Virus record (IMG/VR): IMGVR_UViG_3300032268_001296
Coordinates: 1-64,000 of that record
Length of the DNA stretch: 64,000 nt
Reading direction: 5' to 3' (one strand)
Origin: a virus
Part shown: one piece after another, positions 1 through 7,863 of the stretch
Position numbering within the stretch: position 1 is the stretch's first letter
How the letters are laid out: each line of letters begins with the position of its first letter
Translations under genes and position numbers: made by a program
Notes under the pieces: generated by a model
What the model saw: the letters and a program-made list of their open reading frames with translations, nothing else
The model's database searches: none
Told to the model about the DNA's origin: nothing

Positions 1-66
1 GACGATGCAATACGAATTAGAAAAATTGCAGTGGATATATATGAAAAGTTATTAAATGAGTTTTAA
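1..66 (+). CDS. 3' end of a gene entering from the left
   Basis: An open frame runs from base 1 to a TAA at 64-66 and gives 21 residues ending IYEKLLNEF, rich in helix-forming residues. It converges with the kinase gene on the other strand and overlaps its last 15 bases. No function can be given from so short a tail. The coding call rests only on the open frame reaching the window edge. Confidence 0.35.
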   Translation, partial: DDAIRIRKIAVDIYEKLLNEF

Positions 67-471
67 ACTATTCCTCAAATTATCTTCTTGGCGTTTAAGA
101 ATTAAATCTCCGACTCCATGAATGTCTTTGTTACCGTGACGATTCTCAACAACAAGAGAAATGAACATAGCTCCAGCTTCTTTGGCAGCTTTTTCATAAA
201 AAGCAAAGTCCCTTTCTCTAGTGTTGGTATTGGCAACAATGATACACTTGGCATCGGTGTTTGTCAACCAATACATGAACATTTCTTGACATTGAGCGTG
301 AGCAAATGAAAGCTTACTTGCATCAAAGTTGTAATTACCATCGGTATCGGTGAAGTAATCATCAGCACACACAACAACATAACCTTCATTCTCAGCAAGA
401 AGATCGGCAACAGTGCTTTTACCAGCGCCACTAACTGATCTCAAAAGGATGACAGTGGTTCGTTCTTTCAT
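52..471 (-). CDS. P-loop kinase, polynucleotide-kinase-like (AAA_33 type)
   Basis: The 139-residue protein opens with a Walker A loop SVSGAGKST (residues 12-20), followed by a DDYF acidic segment (about 37-40) and a basic lid-like C-terminal part. This is the layout of small AAA_33/zeta-toxin/polynucleotide 5'-kinase-like phosphotransferases, which move the ATP gamma phosphate to a nucleic acid or small substrate. Directly upstream in the same operon is a 2H phosphoesterase, so healing of broken RNA ends (5' kinase plus 2',3'-cyclic phosphate opening) is a reasonable inference. No Shine-Dalgarno is seen at the ATG. The substrate is not proven; an inactive or metabolite kinase remains possible. 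Confidence 0.7.
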   Translation of the reverse strand: MKERTTVILLRSVSGAGKSTVADLLAENEGYVVVCADDYFTDTDGNYNFDASKLSFAHAQCQEMFMYWLTNTDAKCIIVANTNTRERDFAFYEKAAKEAGAMFISLVVENRHGNKDIHGVGDLILKRQEDNLRNSLKLI

Positions 472-482
472 ATTATTTGTTT

Positions 483-914
483 TTAAATTTCAATCATTTC
501 AGGCCAATACTCCATCACACCTTGTTTACCATTCCCCACAGTAATATGTAAACCTTTGTAAGTGTTGTTTTCAACAACTCCAATCTTTCTTTTGATTCTT
601 TCCAAATCTTTAGAAAACACCTTGATATAAAACATCACAAATCCCTTAGTCAAACCACCTCTAACCATGTTTGGATCATAGTCGAAACATACGATTTGTC
701 CATGATAAAGATCATGAGCTTTTTGATAATCGATGTTTTTATGCAGCTTAGAATTAGCTAGGGTAATATGAGCACGATGCTTTGAAGTGTGAAGTGCGAT
801 CCAGTATTTCTTTTTGATAAACCAGTTGTAGTAACGCACAAAGTCTTGCGATACATCTACAACAATACGCTTGTTGGTTACATCAACAAAAACTTTTCCT
901 TGTGCGCAGCACAT
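483..914 (-). CDS. 2H phosphoesterase (RNA cyclic phosphodiesterase-like)
   Basis: Two H-x-T motifs, HIT at residues 49-51 and HIT at 123-125, lie about 74 residues apart in a 143-residue protein. This is the signature of the 2H superfamily (LigT, yeast tRNA ligase CPD domain, 'Swiss army knife' RNA repair proteins), which acts on 2',3'-cyclic phosphates or 2'-5' bonds. The gene lies just upstream of the P-loop kinase, the same pair of activities found fused in yeast tRNA ligase. No RNA ligase is in the window. The family call is firm on the paired motifs; the RNA repair role is inferred from the neighbour. Confidence 0.7.
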   Translation of the reverse strand: MCCAQGKVFVDVTNKRIVVDVSQDFVRYYNWFIKKKYWIALHTSKHRAHITLANSKLHKNIDYQKAHDLYHGQIVCFDYDPNMVRGGLTKGFVMFYIKVFSKDLERIKRKIGVVENNTYKGLHITVGNGKQGVMEYWPEMIEI

Positions 915-917
915 AAT

Positions 918-1040
918 TTAATCAAAGAAAGACAAAATAAATTCAACAATCGCTACTCCAATCGAAAATGAAGCTATGCTGTAGCAAAACAAGGCAAACA
1001 TAAAAACCAAAACAAGAAAAGGTTCAAAATCTTTTTTCAT
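918..1040 (-). CDS. Small membrane protein (40 aa)
   Basis: ATG at 1040, stop at 918. The peptide starts MKKDFEPFL and is mostly hydrophobic from about residue 8 to 38, enough for one long or two short membrane helices. It sits tightly between the coiled-coil protein and the 2H phosphoesterase on the same strand, with only 3 bases to the next ATG, which supports it as a real gene. Function unknown. Confidence 0.55.
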   Translation of the reverse strand: MKKDFEPFLVLVFMFALFCYSIASFSIGVAIVEFILSFFD

Positions 1041-1050
1041 ATGTTTATAA

Positions 1051-1266
1051 TTAATTACTCCAGTCTTCTTTTTTACCGTAACAACAAAAAGTTTTTTCTG
1101 CTTGTAGTTTTGCGTTTTGAACTTTTAGACGAAGATTGTCACTTTCTAGCTCTGTTAGTCTAACAGAAGCTTCTAAGATCGCGGCATTTGCAACTCCATC
1201 TGGACTTTCAATTTCTTCAGACAGAATCCTCATTGCTTCTGCTAAAACATGTGTTTCAGTTCTCAT
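1051..1266 (-). CDS. Coiled-coil hypothetical protein
   Basis: The start is ATG at 1266 (MRTETHV), because this overlaps the end of the upstream gene as ATGAGAACTGA and suggests translational coupling. The 71 residues are strongly helical, with a heptad-like stretch (LTELESDNLRLKVQNAKLQ) near the C-terminus and a CC pair after it. No family is recognised. Its operon position suggests an early accessory protein, but that is inference. Confidence 0.6.
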   Translation of the reverse strand: MRTETHVLAEAMRILSEEIESPDGVANAAILEASVRLTELESDNLRLKVQNAKLQAEKTFCCYGKKEDWSN

Positions 1267-1900
1267 AAAAAGGATCATTTTCTTTACGCCATTCGGAAAT
1301 GATTGCAGAGATGTTGTTTAGAATGCTGATCAAATCGCTTCTGTCGTAGATTGCAGGCTTATTTTGAATCAGATTATCAATGCTGTCAACCATTCTTTGA
1401 GTCTTTGTGGGAGCATTTTTGCGAAGAAGAATCATTTCCTTTTTCATTTTTTCGCGAGCCTTCTGCGCCTCTGCTTCCTTAACGTCGATCTCTTCCTCGC
1501 TGAGTTCTCGTGGCAGTTTGATTTCGATAGGAAGAATCATCTCCACCTTTCCGCTCTTTACAATTGCTTTATAAAGAAACAAACCCGCCTCATAATAATG
1601 AGGATAGTCATAATCATAATTTGGATGGCGGCGATAATCGTAAAACTCAAAGCTTCCTGTGTAGTATGAGCAAAGATCCCAGCTCAAGTCTGTCTCAATT
1701 TCGGAGAATCCAGTTGGGCTTTCGAGACACTCTTTCCATTCGCGAGATACTCGCTTCACAAAAAGAAACCCATCCTCAGAAATCTTGTATGTTGACATGC
1801 CTTGACTTGGAGTTTCCTTGCTTTGAAAGCTTCGCAGCTCATACCCTTCGGGATAATTCTGAAGAGGCATTTCACAAATTACATAATCAAACATTCCCAT
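1256..1900 (-). CDS. Conserved phage hypothetical protein (MGMFDYV type)
   Basis: A 214-residue protein beginning MGMFDYVICEMPLQ, an N-terminus I recognise from many phage and bacterial hypothetical proteins. The middle is rich in Tyr and Asp (about 80-110) and the C-terminal third is charged and helical (about 135-200). The stop overlaps the next start. No catalytic motif is visible and no function is known. Confidence 0.7.
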   Translation of the reverse strand: MGMFDYVICEMPLQNYPEGYELRSFQSKETPSQGMSTYKISEDGFLFVKRVSREWKECLESPTGFSEIETDLSWDLCSYYTGSFEFYDYRRHPNYDYDYPHYYEAGLFLYKAIVKSGKVEMILPIEIKLPRELSEEEIDVKEAEAQKAREKMKKEMILLRKNAPTKTQRMVDSIDNLIQNKPAIYDRSDLISILNNISAIISEWRKENDPFYEN

Positions 1901-1907
1901 ATTTTTT

Positions 1908-2060
1908 TTATTTTGATTGTGCTATAATAAGTCCAATATTAGATACGGCATAGCCGCCCCACACGCAAGCCCATGCGTAATTACCCTTCAATGCGTGGCT
2001 AATAGCAACCACAGAATAAAGAATAAAAACCAAAAATACAACTATATTCTCGAAGTTCAT
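1908..2060 (-). CDS. Small two-helix membrane protein (50 aa)
   Basis: ATG at 2060 and stop at 1908. Residues about 5-21 (NIVVFLVFILYSVVAIS) and 30-47 are hydrophobic, separated by a short polar turn (HALKGNY), so a helical hairpin in the inner membrane is likely. The ATG lies 8 bases past the rIIB terminator hairpin, so it probably has its own promoter, which I could not place. Function unknown. Confidence 0.55.
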   Translation of the reverse strand: MNFENIVVFLVFILYSVVAISHALKGNYAWACVWGGYAVSNIGLIIAQSK

Positions 2061-2067
2061 AAAATAA

Positions 2068-2098
2068 AAAATTGCAGCGCTTGATGCGCTGCAATTTT
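2068..2098 (-). terminator. Intrinsic terminator after rIIB
   Basis: Perfect 13-bp inverted repeat (AAAATTGCAGCGC, loop TTGAT, matching arm) whose A/T ends give a T-tract on either strand. It lies 7 bases past the rIIB stop. Confidence 0.85.
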
Positions 2099-2105
2099 AA
2101 ATGAA

Positions 2106-3080
2106 TTAAAGGAAAACAACTGGATTCGCATTATTTTCCCAAATATAACCAAGCTGATTCAGCGCATCAAGAATGCGAGTGCGAGATGGATAATCTGGAG
2201 AAAAAGAATTTTGAATCTGCTTTACAGTCAAAGATGTGTATCCTTGAGCCGTCTTTTTAGAAATGTAAGATTCAATTCTGCTTACAAAAGAGTTATAATT
2301 AGAAACGTCTTCTGAAACAATATCTTCTCCATCTTCAGAAGTGGCAGCGCAAGAAATTTCATTAGAGAAATCAGAAATAACCTTGTAAGCTGACACTCGG
2401 CACTTTTGGCAATTGCAATCTTCAGGAACAGAAACTACATCCTTGGGATTTACCTTTACAACTACAACCTTACCTCTTCCAAAGCTGGAAGCATAATTAA
2501 GAGATCCAATGTGCAAACCAAATGAGCAATGATGATTTCGATTGTCGTCAACATCATGACGAACCACTTCAATCTCTTCGCCAACTCCGTTAAAGATGCG
2601 CCCATACTTGTCTACAGAGCCTTTAACAACCTTGGTTTTGACATTACCAGAAATACTCCAGTAATCATCTTCCAAACCTTTGTAAGCAAGGAAACATCCA
2701 TCTTCAGTAATTGGAAGCTCCTTGTATGCAAGAAAGTCATACAGTTCTCGAACTGAAGAACTAGAAGGATTCTCCTTCAGATTGTCCCAAAACTTTCCAA
2801 AAAGAGAAACAGGCAAGCCTTCTTTTAGAAGGTTCAAAACCTTTGAAGCAAGAACTTCTGGCAAAGCTTCTCCCTTGTAGAAAACCTCCAACCCTTTGAC
2901 TTCAAAGCCATCCTTATTAAGATTTGGATCGATGATTTCGAGTAGCGCATCTTCCTGCTCTGATTCTGGAAGCTCGAATACTCGCAGAATCCGCGCATAT
3001 TGAGCAGATGACTTTTCAATTTTGACAGGCTTATTCTTTACGAAAAAGACGATGCCAGCATTATTAATGATATACTTCAT
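2106..3080 (-). CDS. rIIB: rIIB-like protein
   Basis: The 324-residue protein carries the features of phage rIIB-like proteins: an N-terminal MKYIINNAGIVFFVKNKPV segment, a central FLAYK...DGCFLAYKG repeat-like region and a C-F-GLHIGS segment (about 190-200). It lies directly downstream of the rIIA-like GHKL gene, 3 bases apart, the T4 order. In T4, rIIA and rIIB protect infection against the lambda Rex exclusion system, and the wider role is unknown. The C-terminal 60 residues look like a small winged-helix DNA-binding region (TVKQIQNSF...RTRILDALNQLGY), which is inference. A terminator follows at once. Confidence 0.85.
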   Translation of the reverse strand: MKYIINNAGIVFFVKNKPVKIEKSSAQYARILRVFELPESEQEDALLEIIDPNLNKDGFEVKGLEVFYKGEALPEVLASKVLNLLKEGLPVSLFGKFWDNLKENPSSSSVRELYDFLAYKELPITEDGCFLAYKGLEDDYWSISGNVKTKVVKGSVDKYGRIFNGVGEEIEVVRHDVDDNRNHHCSFGLHIGSLNYASSFGRGKVVVVKVNPKDVVSVPEDCNCQKCRVSAYKVISDFSNEISCAATSEDGEDIVSEDVSNYNSFVSRIESYISKKTAQGYTSLTVKQIQNSFSPDYPSRTRILDALNQLGYIWENNANPVVFL

Positions 3081-3083
3081 ATA

Positions 3084-4970
3084 TTACTTTAGTTTTAGGA
3101 TGTTTCTGAGTTCTTCGCGAGAGAAATTGGACAAATAACGATAAGAGTTTGCATTTTCAATCGCCTGAATGATTTTACCACGAGTTGAATCTTCGTTCAA
3201 GATCTTTTTCCAAAAATCTGAAAGCTTGATTGCGTGCTTTGAATTTTTTGAAACATTAAGTGTGGTTCTTTCATTTAATTTGACCCAATGTTTTTTTGCA
3301 TTTTTAATGTTAAATTGATGCTCTTGTAGCTCAGATTCTTTTTTGCGAATCTTAGAATAAATTTCATTATATTCTTTCGAATTGAAAACAAGCCACCCCA
3401 AATCTACCAAAGACTTAAGAAGCTGCTTGGAAGATGCATAATAGCTACAGTAAGAACTCTTGCCAGCACAAGACGAATCTCCAATTGTAATCTGCATCAA
3501 CTGAGGAACATTTTCAATAGACTTGATAAATTCAAGATTAGCTTTTTTAGCTTCTTCTTCAGTATCGTAAGAAGTTTTGTTTGCGTAGTTGTGTAGAGAA
3601 AGAGCAGAGTGATTGCCAATCTTTGAGTATTGACTCCAAACAGAAAAGATATTTGTTTTTCCATTTTTGTCAAATTTAATTTTCCTTACGCTTTTGGCGT
3701 GAAAGAACTCACTAATCAAAGATTGATTTTTGTAGAAAAATACTTCGTCAATGCAGTAATAATTTACATTCTTTTCGGAGCTATAATTTCTGATCTTTGA
3801 ACCCCAATAGTCTGAAGCGTTATTATTTGGCATGAGAATCAAAACAGGCTTTGATTCCTCAAAAACAACAGGTTGATTTGAGGATTTGTTTGATTGCCAA
3901 ACTTTCGAAGCAATTTTCCAATCATCGCCGTATAGATTTGAAGCGTTAGTTGAAAAGATGTCTCCAACATACTCAGCTCCATAATTGAAGGAATTAAAAT
4001 CTTTAATAAGTTCAACCAGATTCTTGTCTTTAAATCTGTTTAAATCTTCTTCTGCCAAAGAATAAATCAAAGATGTGATTTCTTTAATGATTTTTTCGTT
4101 TGAAACGGTGCTTTCAAAAGACTCACGACTGATTGGAATACTCATCATTCCAATCGGAATATCAATAACCAAAACATGATTCTTTTTTACATAATTTGCC
4201 GTGTTAAACTTTTGATATGATACTCCTCCCATTTGAAGAATCACTTCTTTCAAATTAATTGAGCTTTTCTCAAAAAGCCGAAAATTGTAATGAGAAATCT
4301 TTTTTTGCCAAACAATTTTATTTGGGCGCAGAGTTTCATGATCAGAATGAAAAGCAATTTTTGCATTAGAAAAATCAATAAAATTGCAGATTTCTTGATA
4401 AAAAGCATTGTAATCTGACTTTTGAACAGTCAAAGAAATTTCAATGCCAGATTCATCAGTTGGCTGCTCATCAATTTTATAAATGTGGCCAATTGGAACG
4501 CCTGTATCTCCGCCTCCAAGCATGCAAGTGTAAGTAGACTTGACTCCTTTGAAGTGAGACGCGACGAAAAACGCATCAGTATAGCAGTGTCCAGCTTTAG
4601 ATCCTACTCCGAAACCTCCAATTGAATTGTTTGAAGTTGACTTTGTGCTTCGAAAATACATTCCAAACACATTGCGAACATCAGATTCGCTCAAGCCTTT
4701 GCCAAAATCACGAACAGAAAACGTGAATTCGCAGGCTTTATTTTCTTGCTTTAGAAGCTTGATTTCTACCTCAGAAGCAACCTTGTGCTTTTGGTGCTCA
4801 TCAATTGCATTGCAAGCATACTCACGAACTACAGCTTTGATTTTGTTGCTATAGATCTTGTCACGCAAAAACATTTGAGCAATTGCCGTGCCATTTTGAT
4901 CCATTCCCATAATAGAACCCTCCATTTGATCAGAAACAATCAGCGGAGAGGAAATTGCAATCGTCTTCAT
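3084..4970 (-). CDS. rIIA: rIIA-like GHKL ATPase
   Basis: Start set at ATG 4970 rather than an in-frame GTG at 4994, because a sigma70-like promoter ends 7 bases before that ATG. The 628-residue protein has the GHKL ATPase boxes: N-box REYACNAIDEH (49-59), G1 DFGKGLS (88-94) and G2 GGFGVGSKAG (118-127), the fold of gyrase B, Hsp90 and MutL. With rIIB next to it, this is the phage rIIA protein, an ATPase tied to protection against superinfection exclusion or abortive defences. The long C-terminal half has no motif I recognise. Confidence 0.85.
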   Translation of the reverse strand: MKTIAISSPLIVSDQMEGSIMGMDQNGTAIAQMFLRDKIYSNKIKAVVREYACNAIDEHQKHKVASEVEIKLLKQENKACEFTFSVRDFGKGLSESDVRNVFGMYFRSTKSTSNNSIGGFGVGSKAGHCYTDAFFVASHFKGVKSTYTCMLGGGDTGVPIGHIYKIDEQPTDESGIEISLTVQKSDYNAFYQEICNFIDFSNAKIAFHSDHETLRPNKIVWQKKISHYNFRLFEKSSINLKEVILQMGGVSYQKFNTANYVKKNHVLVIDIPIGMMSIPISRESFESTVSNEKIIKEITSLIYSLAEEDLNRFKDKNLVELIKDFNSFNYGAEYVGDIFSTNASNLYGDDWKIASKVWQSNKSSNQPVVFEESKPVLILMPNNNASDYWGSKIRNYSSEKNVNYYCIDEVFFYKNQSLISEFFHAKSVRKIKFDKNGKTNIFSVWSQYSKIGNHSALSLHNYANKTSYDTEEEAKKANLEFIKSIENVPQLMQITIGDSSCAGKSSYCSYYASSKQLLKSLVDLGWLVFNSKEYNEIYSKIRKKESELQEHQFNIKNAKKHWVKLNERTTLNVSKNSKHAIKLSDFWKKILNEDSTRGKIIQAIENANSYRYLSNFSREELRNILKLK

Positions 4971-4977
4971 ACACCCT

Positions 4978-5005
4978 AGTCTATCCAGATTCACTGCGGT
5001 GTCAA
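4978..5005 (-). promoter_or_regulatory. Sigma70-like promoter of rIIA, leaderless
   Basis: On the minus strand TTGACA-N16-TAGACT ends 7 bases before the rIIA ATG, so transcription would begin at or within a base or two of the start codon. No room for a ribosome binding site remains. Confidence 0.7.
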
Positions 5006-5042
5006 AGAATTTTCCAGAAATTTCGATCTTTGATTTATTTAC

Positions 5043-5080
5043 AAAAAAAAACTGGGTCGTGATAAAGTACCACGACCCAG
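5043..5080 (-). terminator. Intrinsic terminator after the lysis genes
   Basis: Perfect 10-bp stem CTGGGTCGTG with a 9-base loop, followed on the minus strand by nine T residues. It ends transcripts coming from the lysis genes before rIIA. Confidence 0.95.
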
Positions 5081-5108
5081 AGTAATTAATAAATTTAAAT
5101 ATTCAGTA

Positions 5109-5291
5109 TTATTTCTGCTTAGCCTTGCCAATATTAATTGCTAAGAAATCAATAATCTTGTAAACGCTGCTTAGAAAAGATCCTTCTTTTGGAGTTGGAG
5201 TGGCAGCGGCGATGGCTGAAGCCAATGCAACAATTGCAGTGACAACGTTAAACCAAGGATTTGATAGTAGTGTTTGAATAATGGTATCCAT
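5109..5291 (-). CDS. Small membrane protein, holin-like
   Basis: A 60-residue protein with one Ala-rich hydrophobic segment (about 14-32: FNVVTAIVALASAIAAATP), a TPTPK turn and a charged helical tail ending INIGKAKQK. I recognise this pattern from small proteins next to lysis genes of many phages. It is the last gene of the endolysin-holin operon, has its own GTGTAA late motif 14 bases before the ATG, and is followed by a strong terminator. A holin or holin-helper is a reasonable guess, unproven. Confidence 0.55.
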   Translation of the reverse strand: MDTIIQTLLSNPWFNVVTAIVALASAIAAATPTPKEGSFLSSVYKIIDFLAINIGKAKQK

Positions 5292-5305
5292 ATAATTATT
5301 TACAC
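5292..5305 (-). promoter_or_regulatory. GTGTAA late motif, 14 nt before the 5291 start
   Basis: GTGTAAATAATTAT then ATG. It lies over the end of the upstream 41-residue ORF. Same spacing as other copies. Confidence 0.6.
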
Positions 5306-5306
5306 A

Positions 5307-5432
5307 TTAAATTGAGTTTTGTTCTTTTTTATCTCTAAGTTTTAAATCTTGAAATTTTTTAAGCTGATCTTTTGAGAGTTTTTTCCCTGATTTCTTTTTA
5401 AAAATGCTTAAAAAGAGAGCGAGAAGTTTCAT
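5307..5432 (-). CDS. Small basic protein in the lysis cassette (41 aa)
   Basis: ATG at 5432 overlaps the holin stop as ATGA, a coupled start, and the stop is at 5307. The peptide begins MKLLALFLSIFKKK, a short hydrophobic N-terminus, then a highly charged Lys-rich helix. The coupling to the holin gene supports it as real. It could be a holin regulator or a small membrane-anchored lysis factor, but no family is recognised. Confidence 0.5.
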   Translation of the reverse strand: MKLLALFLSIFKKKSGKKLSKDQLKKFQDLKLRDKKEQNSI

Positions 5433-5746
5433 TTTTTTATAAATTGTGAAGGGTTTGTTTGAAATTTTTTACCAAGTTTAACAACTCCATTGATGATTTC
5501 TGGACTAATTACGCCAATAATTCCATAACTAACAGCTTTATAAAGAGATGGAACGTCTGTTTGCTCTAAAATAAACCAAGCGATTCCAGATGCAATGGCA
5601 GCACTAATGATTTTTTTTAAATATTCTACAAAAGTTATTTTTACCGAGCTAGAAAGAAGTCGAGCAAGCATTGCTAATGCACCAATCAAAGGAATGATCC
5701 ATCCTCCCTCTACAAACTCTTTAAAAAGAGACTTTTCTGTTTCCAT
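5429..5746 (-). CDS. Holin (LydA-like, three membrane helices)
   Basis: A 105-residue protein with three hydrophobic stretches (about 15-33, 43-62 and 69-90), short charged ends and a Lys-rich tail, as expected for LydA/class I-like phage holins that form the inner membrane lesion at the end of infection. It lies directly downstream of the endolysin gene. Its late motif is 14 bases before the ATG and overlaps the endolysin stop. Confidence 0.75.
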   Translation of the reverse strand: METEKSLFKEFVEGGWIIPLIGALAMLARLLSSSVKITFVEYLKKIISAAIASGIAWFILEQTDVPSLYKAVSYGIIGVISPEIINGVVKLGKKFQTNPSQFIKK

Positions 5747-5760
5747 GATAGATTTTACAC
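5747..5760 (-). promoter_or_regulatory. GTGTAA late motif of the holin gene
   Basis: GTGTAAAATCTATC precedes the ATG at exactly 14 bases; the first G is the last base of the endolysin coding region. Confidence 0.6.
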
Positions 5761-6401
5761 TATACAGTCACACGAATGACGCTTCTAATTTGAGAAAGTT
5801 TTCTTTTTTTTGCTAATACAGCTCCACCTTCTCTGCTGCCAGCTCCATCTGTATTTCCTTCTACGGTAGACACAAATCCATTGCTGTCTGGACCGCTTGT
5901 AGCGATGCCAATGTGAGAAAACGTAAAGATCACTATGTCTCCAGCTTGGATGTCCGCATAATGAGGTTTCTTTAAAATAACTGAAGAATTTTGTTTTTTG
6001 GCCCAATTTTCAAAATCATATGCTCCTGCTGTTTGAGGACGCTCGAAAGTATATTTGCCGTCTTTCATTGATTCTCTAAACAACCAGCAAATAAAAGCAG
6101 CGCACCATGGCCAAGACTTTGTGGAATCTAACCATGTTGCAGATTTATACTCATTAACTCTTGGGCCACAATTAGTTCCATCTACTTCTTCAACACCAAT
6201 TTCTCTTTTGGCCAACGCAACCATTTTTTGTGACAAATTGCCTTTTAATGCTTCGATTGGTTCTTTTGGCTTGTTTAAAGCTTTTGGAATTAATTTATTA
6301 ACAATAGCTTTCCATGTATTGGGGCCATCAATACCATCTGCTTCAATTCCCAAAAACGATTGAACTGCTGTTACTAAGTCTTTTTTTTCTGTAAAGTTCA
6401 T
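5760..6401 (-). CDS. Endolysin: peptidoglycan-binding domain plus CHAP amidase/peptidase
   Basis: The 213-residue protein has an N-terminal helical peptidoglycan-binding repeat (about 5-40, ...FLGIEADGIDGPNTWKAI) and a CHAP-type domain with catalytic Cys in WPWCAAF (Cys100), His in FSHIGIA (His163) and Asn in EGNTDG (Asn183). There is no signal peptide, so release depends on the adjacent holin. The substrate bond (amide or peptide) cannot be told from sequence. A late motif precedes the gene. Confidence 0.9.
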   Translation of the reverse strand: MNFTEKKDLVTAVQSFLGIEADGIDGPNTWKAIVNKLIPKALNKPKEPIEALKGNLSQKMVALAKREIGVEEVDGTNCGPRVNEYKSATWLDSTKSWPWCAAFICWLFRESMKDGKYTFERPQTAGAYDFENWAKKQNSSVILKKPHYADIQAGDIVIFTFSHIGIATSGPDSNGFVSTVEGNTDGAGSREGGAVLAKKRKLSQIRSVIRVTV

Positions 6402-6415
6402 ATTTAATATTACAC
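6402..6415 (-). promoter_or_regulatory. GTGTAA late motif of the endolysin gene
   Basis: GTGTAATATTAAAT then ATG, 14 bases. Confidence 0.6.
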
Positions 6416-6423
6416 TAAATATG

Positions 6424-6732
6424 TTATTCTAAAGGGAAGGGTTTATTGAAATATTCATTTGGAACATCAATCCTAGTATCTAAATCTCCCAAAACATCAA
6501 TCATTTGTTGAAACTCTGGAAAGTCTTGAGGTGTTTGGATTGGATTTCCTATAAGTGGACAATTTATAACTGTGTCATCAAATGGCACGAAATATTGTCC
6601 AGAGTATACACCGCTTTCAATAGGCATTCCCTCGATTAGCCAAAAAACTGGCCAATTACGTGACAATTGTAAGTTACGGGTAATTTCCGTAATATTTTCT
6701 GCTACGTTTTTGTTTGTTAAGTATCCAATCAT
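6424..6732 (-). CDS. Hypothetical protein, probably virion-associated
   Basis: The start is ATG 6732 (MIGYLTNKN), just past the stop of the upstream gene; a TTG two codons earlier would overlap it. The 102 residues are soluble, Asn/Pro-rich and end FNKPFPLE. No family is recognised. It appears to be co-expressed with the upstream gene and the lysis cassette, so a late role is likely. Confidence 0.55.
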   Translation of the reverse strand: MIGYLTNKNVAENITEITRNLQLSRNWPVFWLIEGMPIESGVYSGQYFVPFDDTVINCPLIGNPIQTPQDFPEFQQMIDVLGDLDTRIDVPNEYFNKPFPLE

Positions 6733-6734
6733 AT

Positions 6735-7727
6735 TCAAGTAAATTCAAGCGAGGTGCATGAGCGCCAAAGAGTTCTCAAATTCGCAGCATACTCAGTATC
6801 TTCAGATTGAGTTAATTCTTCGCCTATACTAAAAGCTCCCATTGGGAGATTATGAGATAAAAGAAATGTGATATCTGAATTTGTTGGAAAATCATTTTGA
6901 ATTATATTCAAATTTCCAAACCTTTGCAACAAAGACCCCTGAGAGCCAAAGGCAGAAGTGTAACGACTTGTTGCATTGCCTCCAAGTGTTAATATTCTAG
7001 TGTTTTCTGGAGGTGGCCCAAATTCTTGGAAATAAAAATTAAAATCATTTTGAAATCTCCAATAAAAACTGCTTTGATCATCATTAAAAAGCAATTGAAA
7101 ACTATCTACTTCAAAAGGAAGTGAATAACCTACGTCTAATCCTTGAGGAGCTAAAAGTGCAATGTGATAACTTGTTTTATCAATACTTATTGCCGATAAA
7201 GTTGTGTTGGTATTAAAATAACTTAAAGCTCCGTCTGGAACAGTTGCGCCTCTTTGATTATGATTAAAAGGACCAACAAAAGTTCCATTTGTAAGAGACT
7301 TCATGCAAATAGCATTGGCTGCTGCATTTTGCCAAATTGGAAAATAAAGACGTTTGATTTTAGTCCATGTGTTTGCCGCTTTTTGCGCAACAATAAATGA
7401 ATTTATAGCGTCAGTTTGTGTTTCTGATACAGTTACTCCAGCAGTAGCGAGAGCTTGGATGTATGCAGATGTATCTGCATCAATTGGTGTTGATATCGAA
7501 GTGCCAATAAATCCGAACCCTGCATTAAAAGGAGAAATATATAAAGAAGAAGATTGATTTAATCTATCTATTTTTCTATTAAATTCGCGTATGAGATGAT
7601 TATCGAAATCTACTTTTGAAGTAGATGTATCATACATTGATTTAATACTGCTTCTGTATTCAGTCCAAGTATTTGATCCTGTAGAATAATCAGAGTGTAT
7701 TTGAGATTGTAATAGTCTTGGTCCCAC
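6735..7727 (-). CDS. Late protein of unknown function, probably structural
   Basis: The open frame runs up to 7823 but would then cross tRNA-Ser. GTG at 7727 is chosen because a GTGTAA motif starts exactly 14 bases before it, giving a 330-residue protein. It is rich in Ser, Asn, Thr and aromatic residues, with beta-rich stretches (e.g. SSFYWRFQNDFNFYFQ), typical of phage structural or fibre-associated proteins. No domain is recognised. The non-ATG start is inferred from the motif and should be treated as provisional. Confidence 0.6.
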   Translation of the reverse strand: MGPRLLQSQIHSDYSTGSNTWTEYRSSIKSMYDTSTSKVDFDNHLIREFNRKIDRLNQSSSLYISPFNAGFGFIGTSISTPIDADTSAYIQALATAGVTVSETQTDAINSFIVAQKAANTWTKIKRLYFPIWQNAAANAICMKSLTNGTFVGPFNHNQRGATVPDGALSYFNTNTTLSAISIDKTSYHIALLAPQGLDVGYSLPFEVDSFQLLFNDDQSSFYWRFQNDFNFYFQEFGPPPENTRILTLGGNATSRYTSAFGSQGSLLQRFGNLNIIQNDFPTNSDITFLLSHNLPMGAFSIGEELTQSEDTEYAANLRTLWRSCTSLEFT

Positions 7728-7741
7728 AACATCTTTTACAC
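7728..7741 (-). promoter_or_regulatory. GTGTAA late motif before the GTG start at 7727
   Basis: GTGTAAAAGATGTT then GTG, 14 bases. It is the main reason for choosing this start. Confidence 0.5.
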
Positions 7742-7769
7742 AAAAACATAAATAAAAAACAAAAAAAGA

Positions 7770-7855
7770 GGAAAGTAAGGGATTCGAACCCTTGGAGGCT
7801 ATTAAACCCCAACACTTTAGCAAAGTGTCTCAATAAACCGCTCTGACAACCTTCC
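7770..7855 (-). tRNA. tRNA-Ser(GCU)
   Basis: Cloverleaf with acceptor GGAAGGT/ACTTTCC, anticodon stem ACACT/AGTGT around loop TTGCTAA (anticodon GCU, codons AGY), long class II variable arm and T-arm AGGGTTCGAATCCCT. No CCA is encoded. Confidence 0.9.
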
Positions 7856-7863
7856 GAACAAAG

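Noticed and set aside
5292-5305. GTGTAA motif as a ribosome binding site
   Set aside because: It has no match to AGGAGG and lies too constantly at 14 bases; a promoter element fits better.
7728-7823. Upstream extension of the 6735-7727 protein
   Set aside because: It would translate part of tRNA-Ser; the late motif puts the start at GTG 7727.
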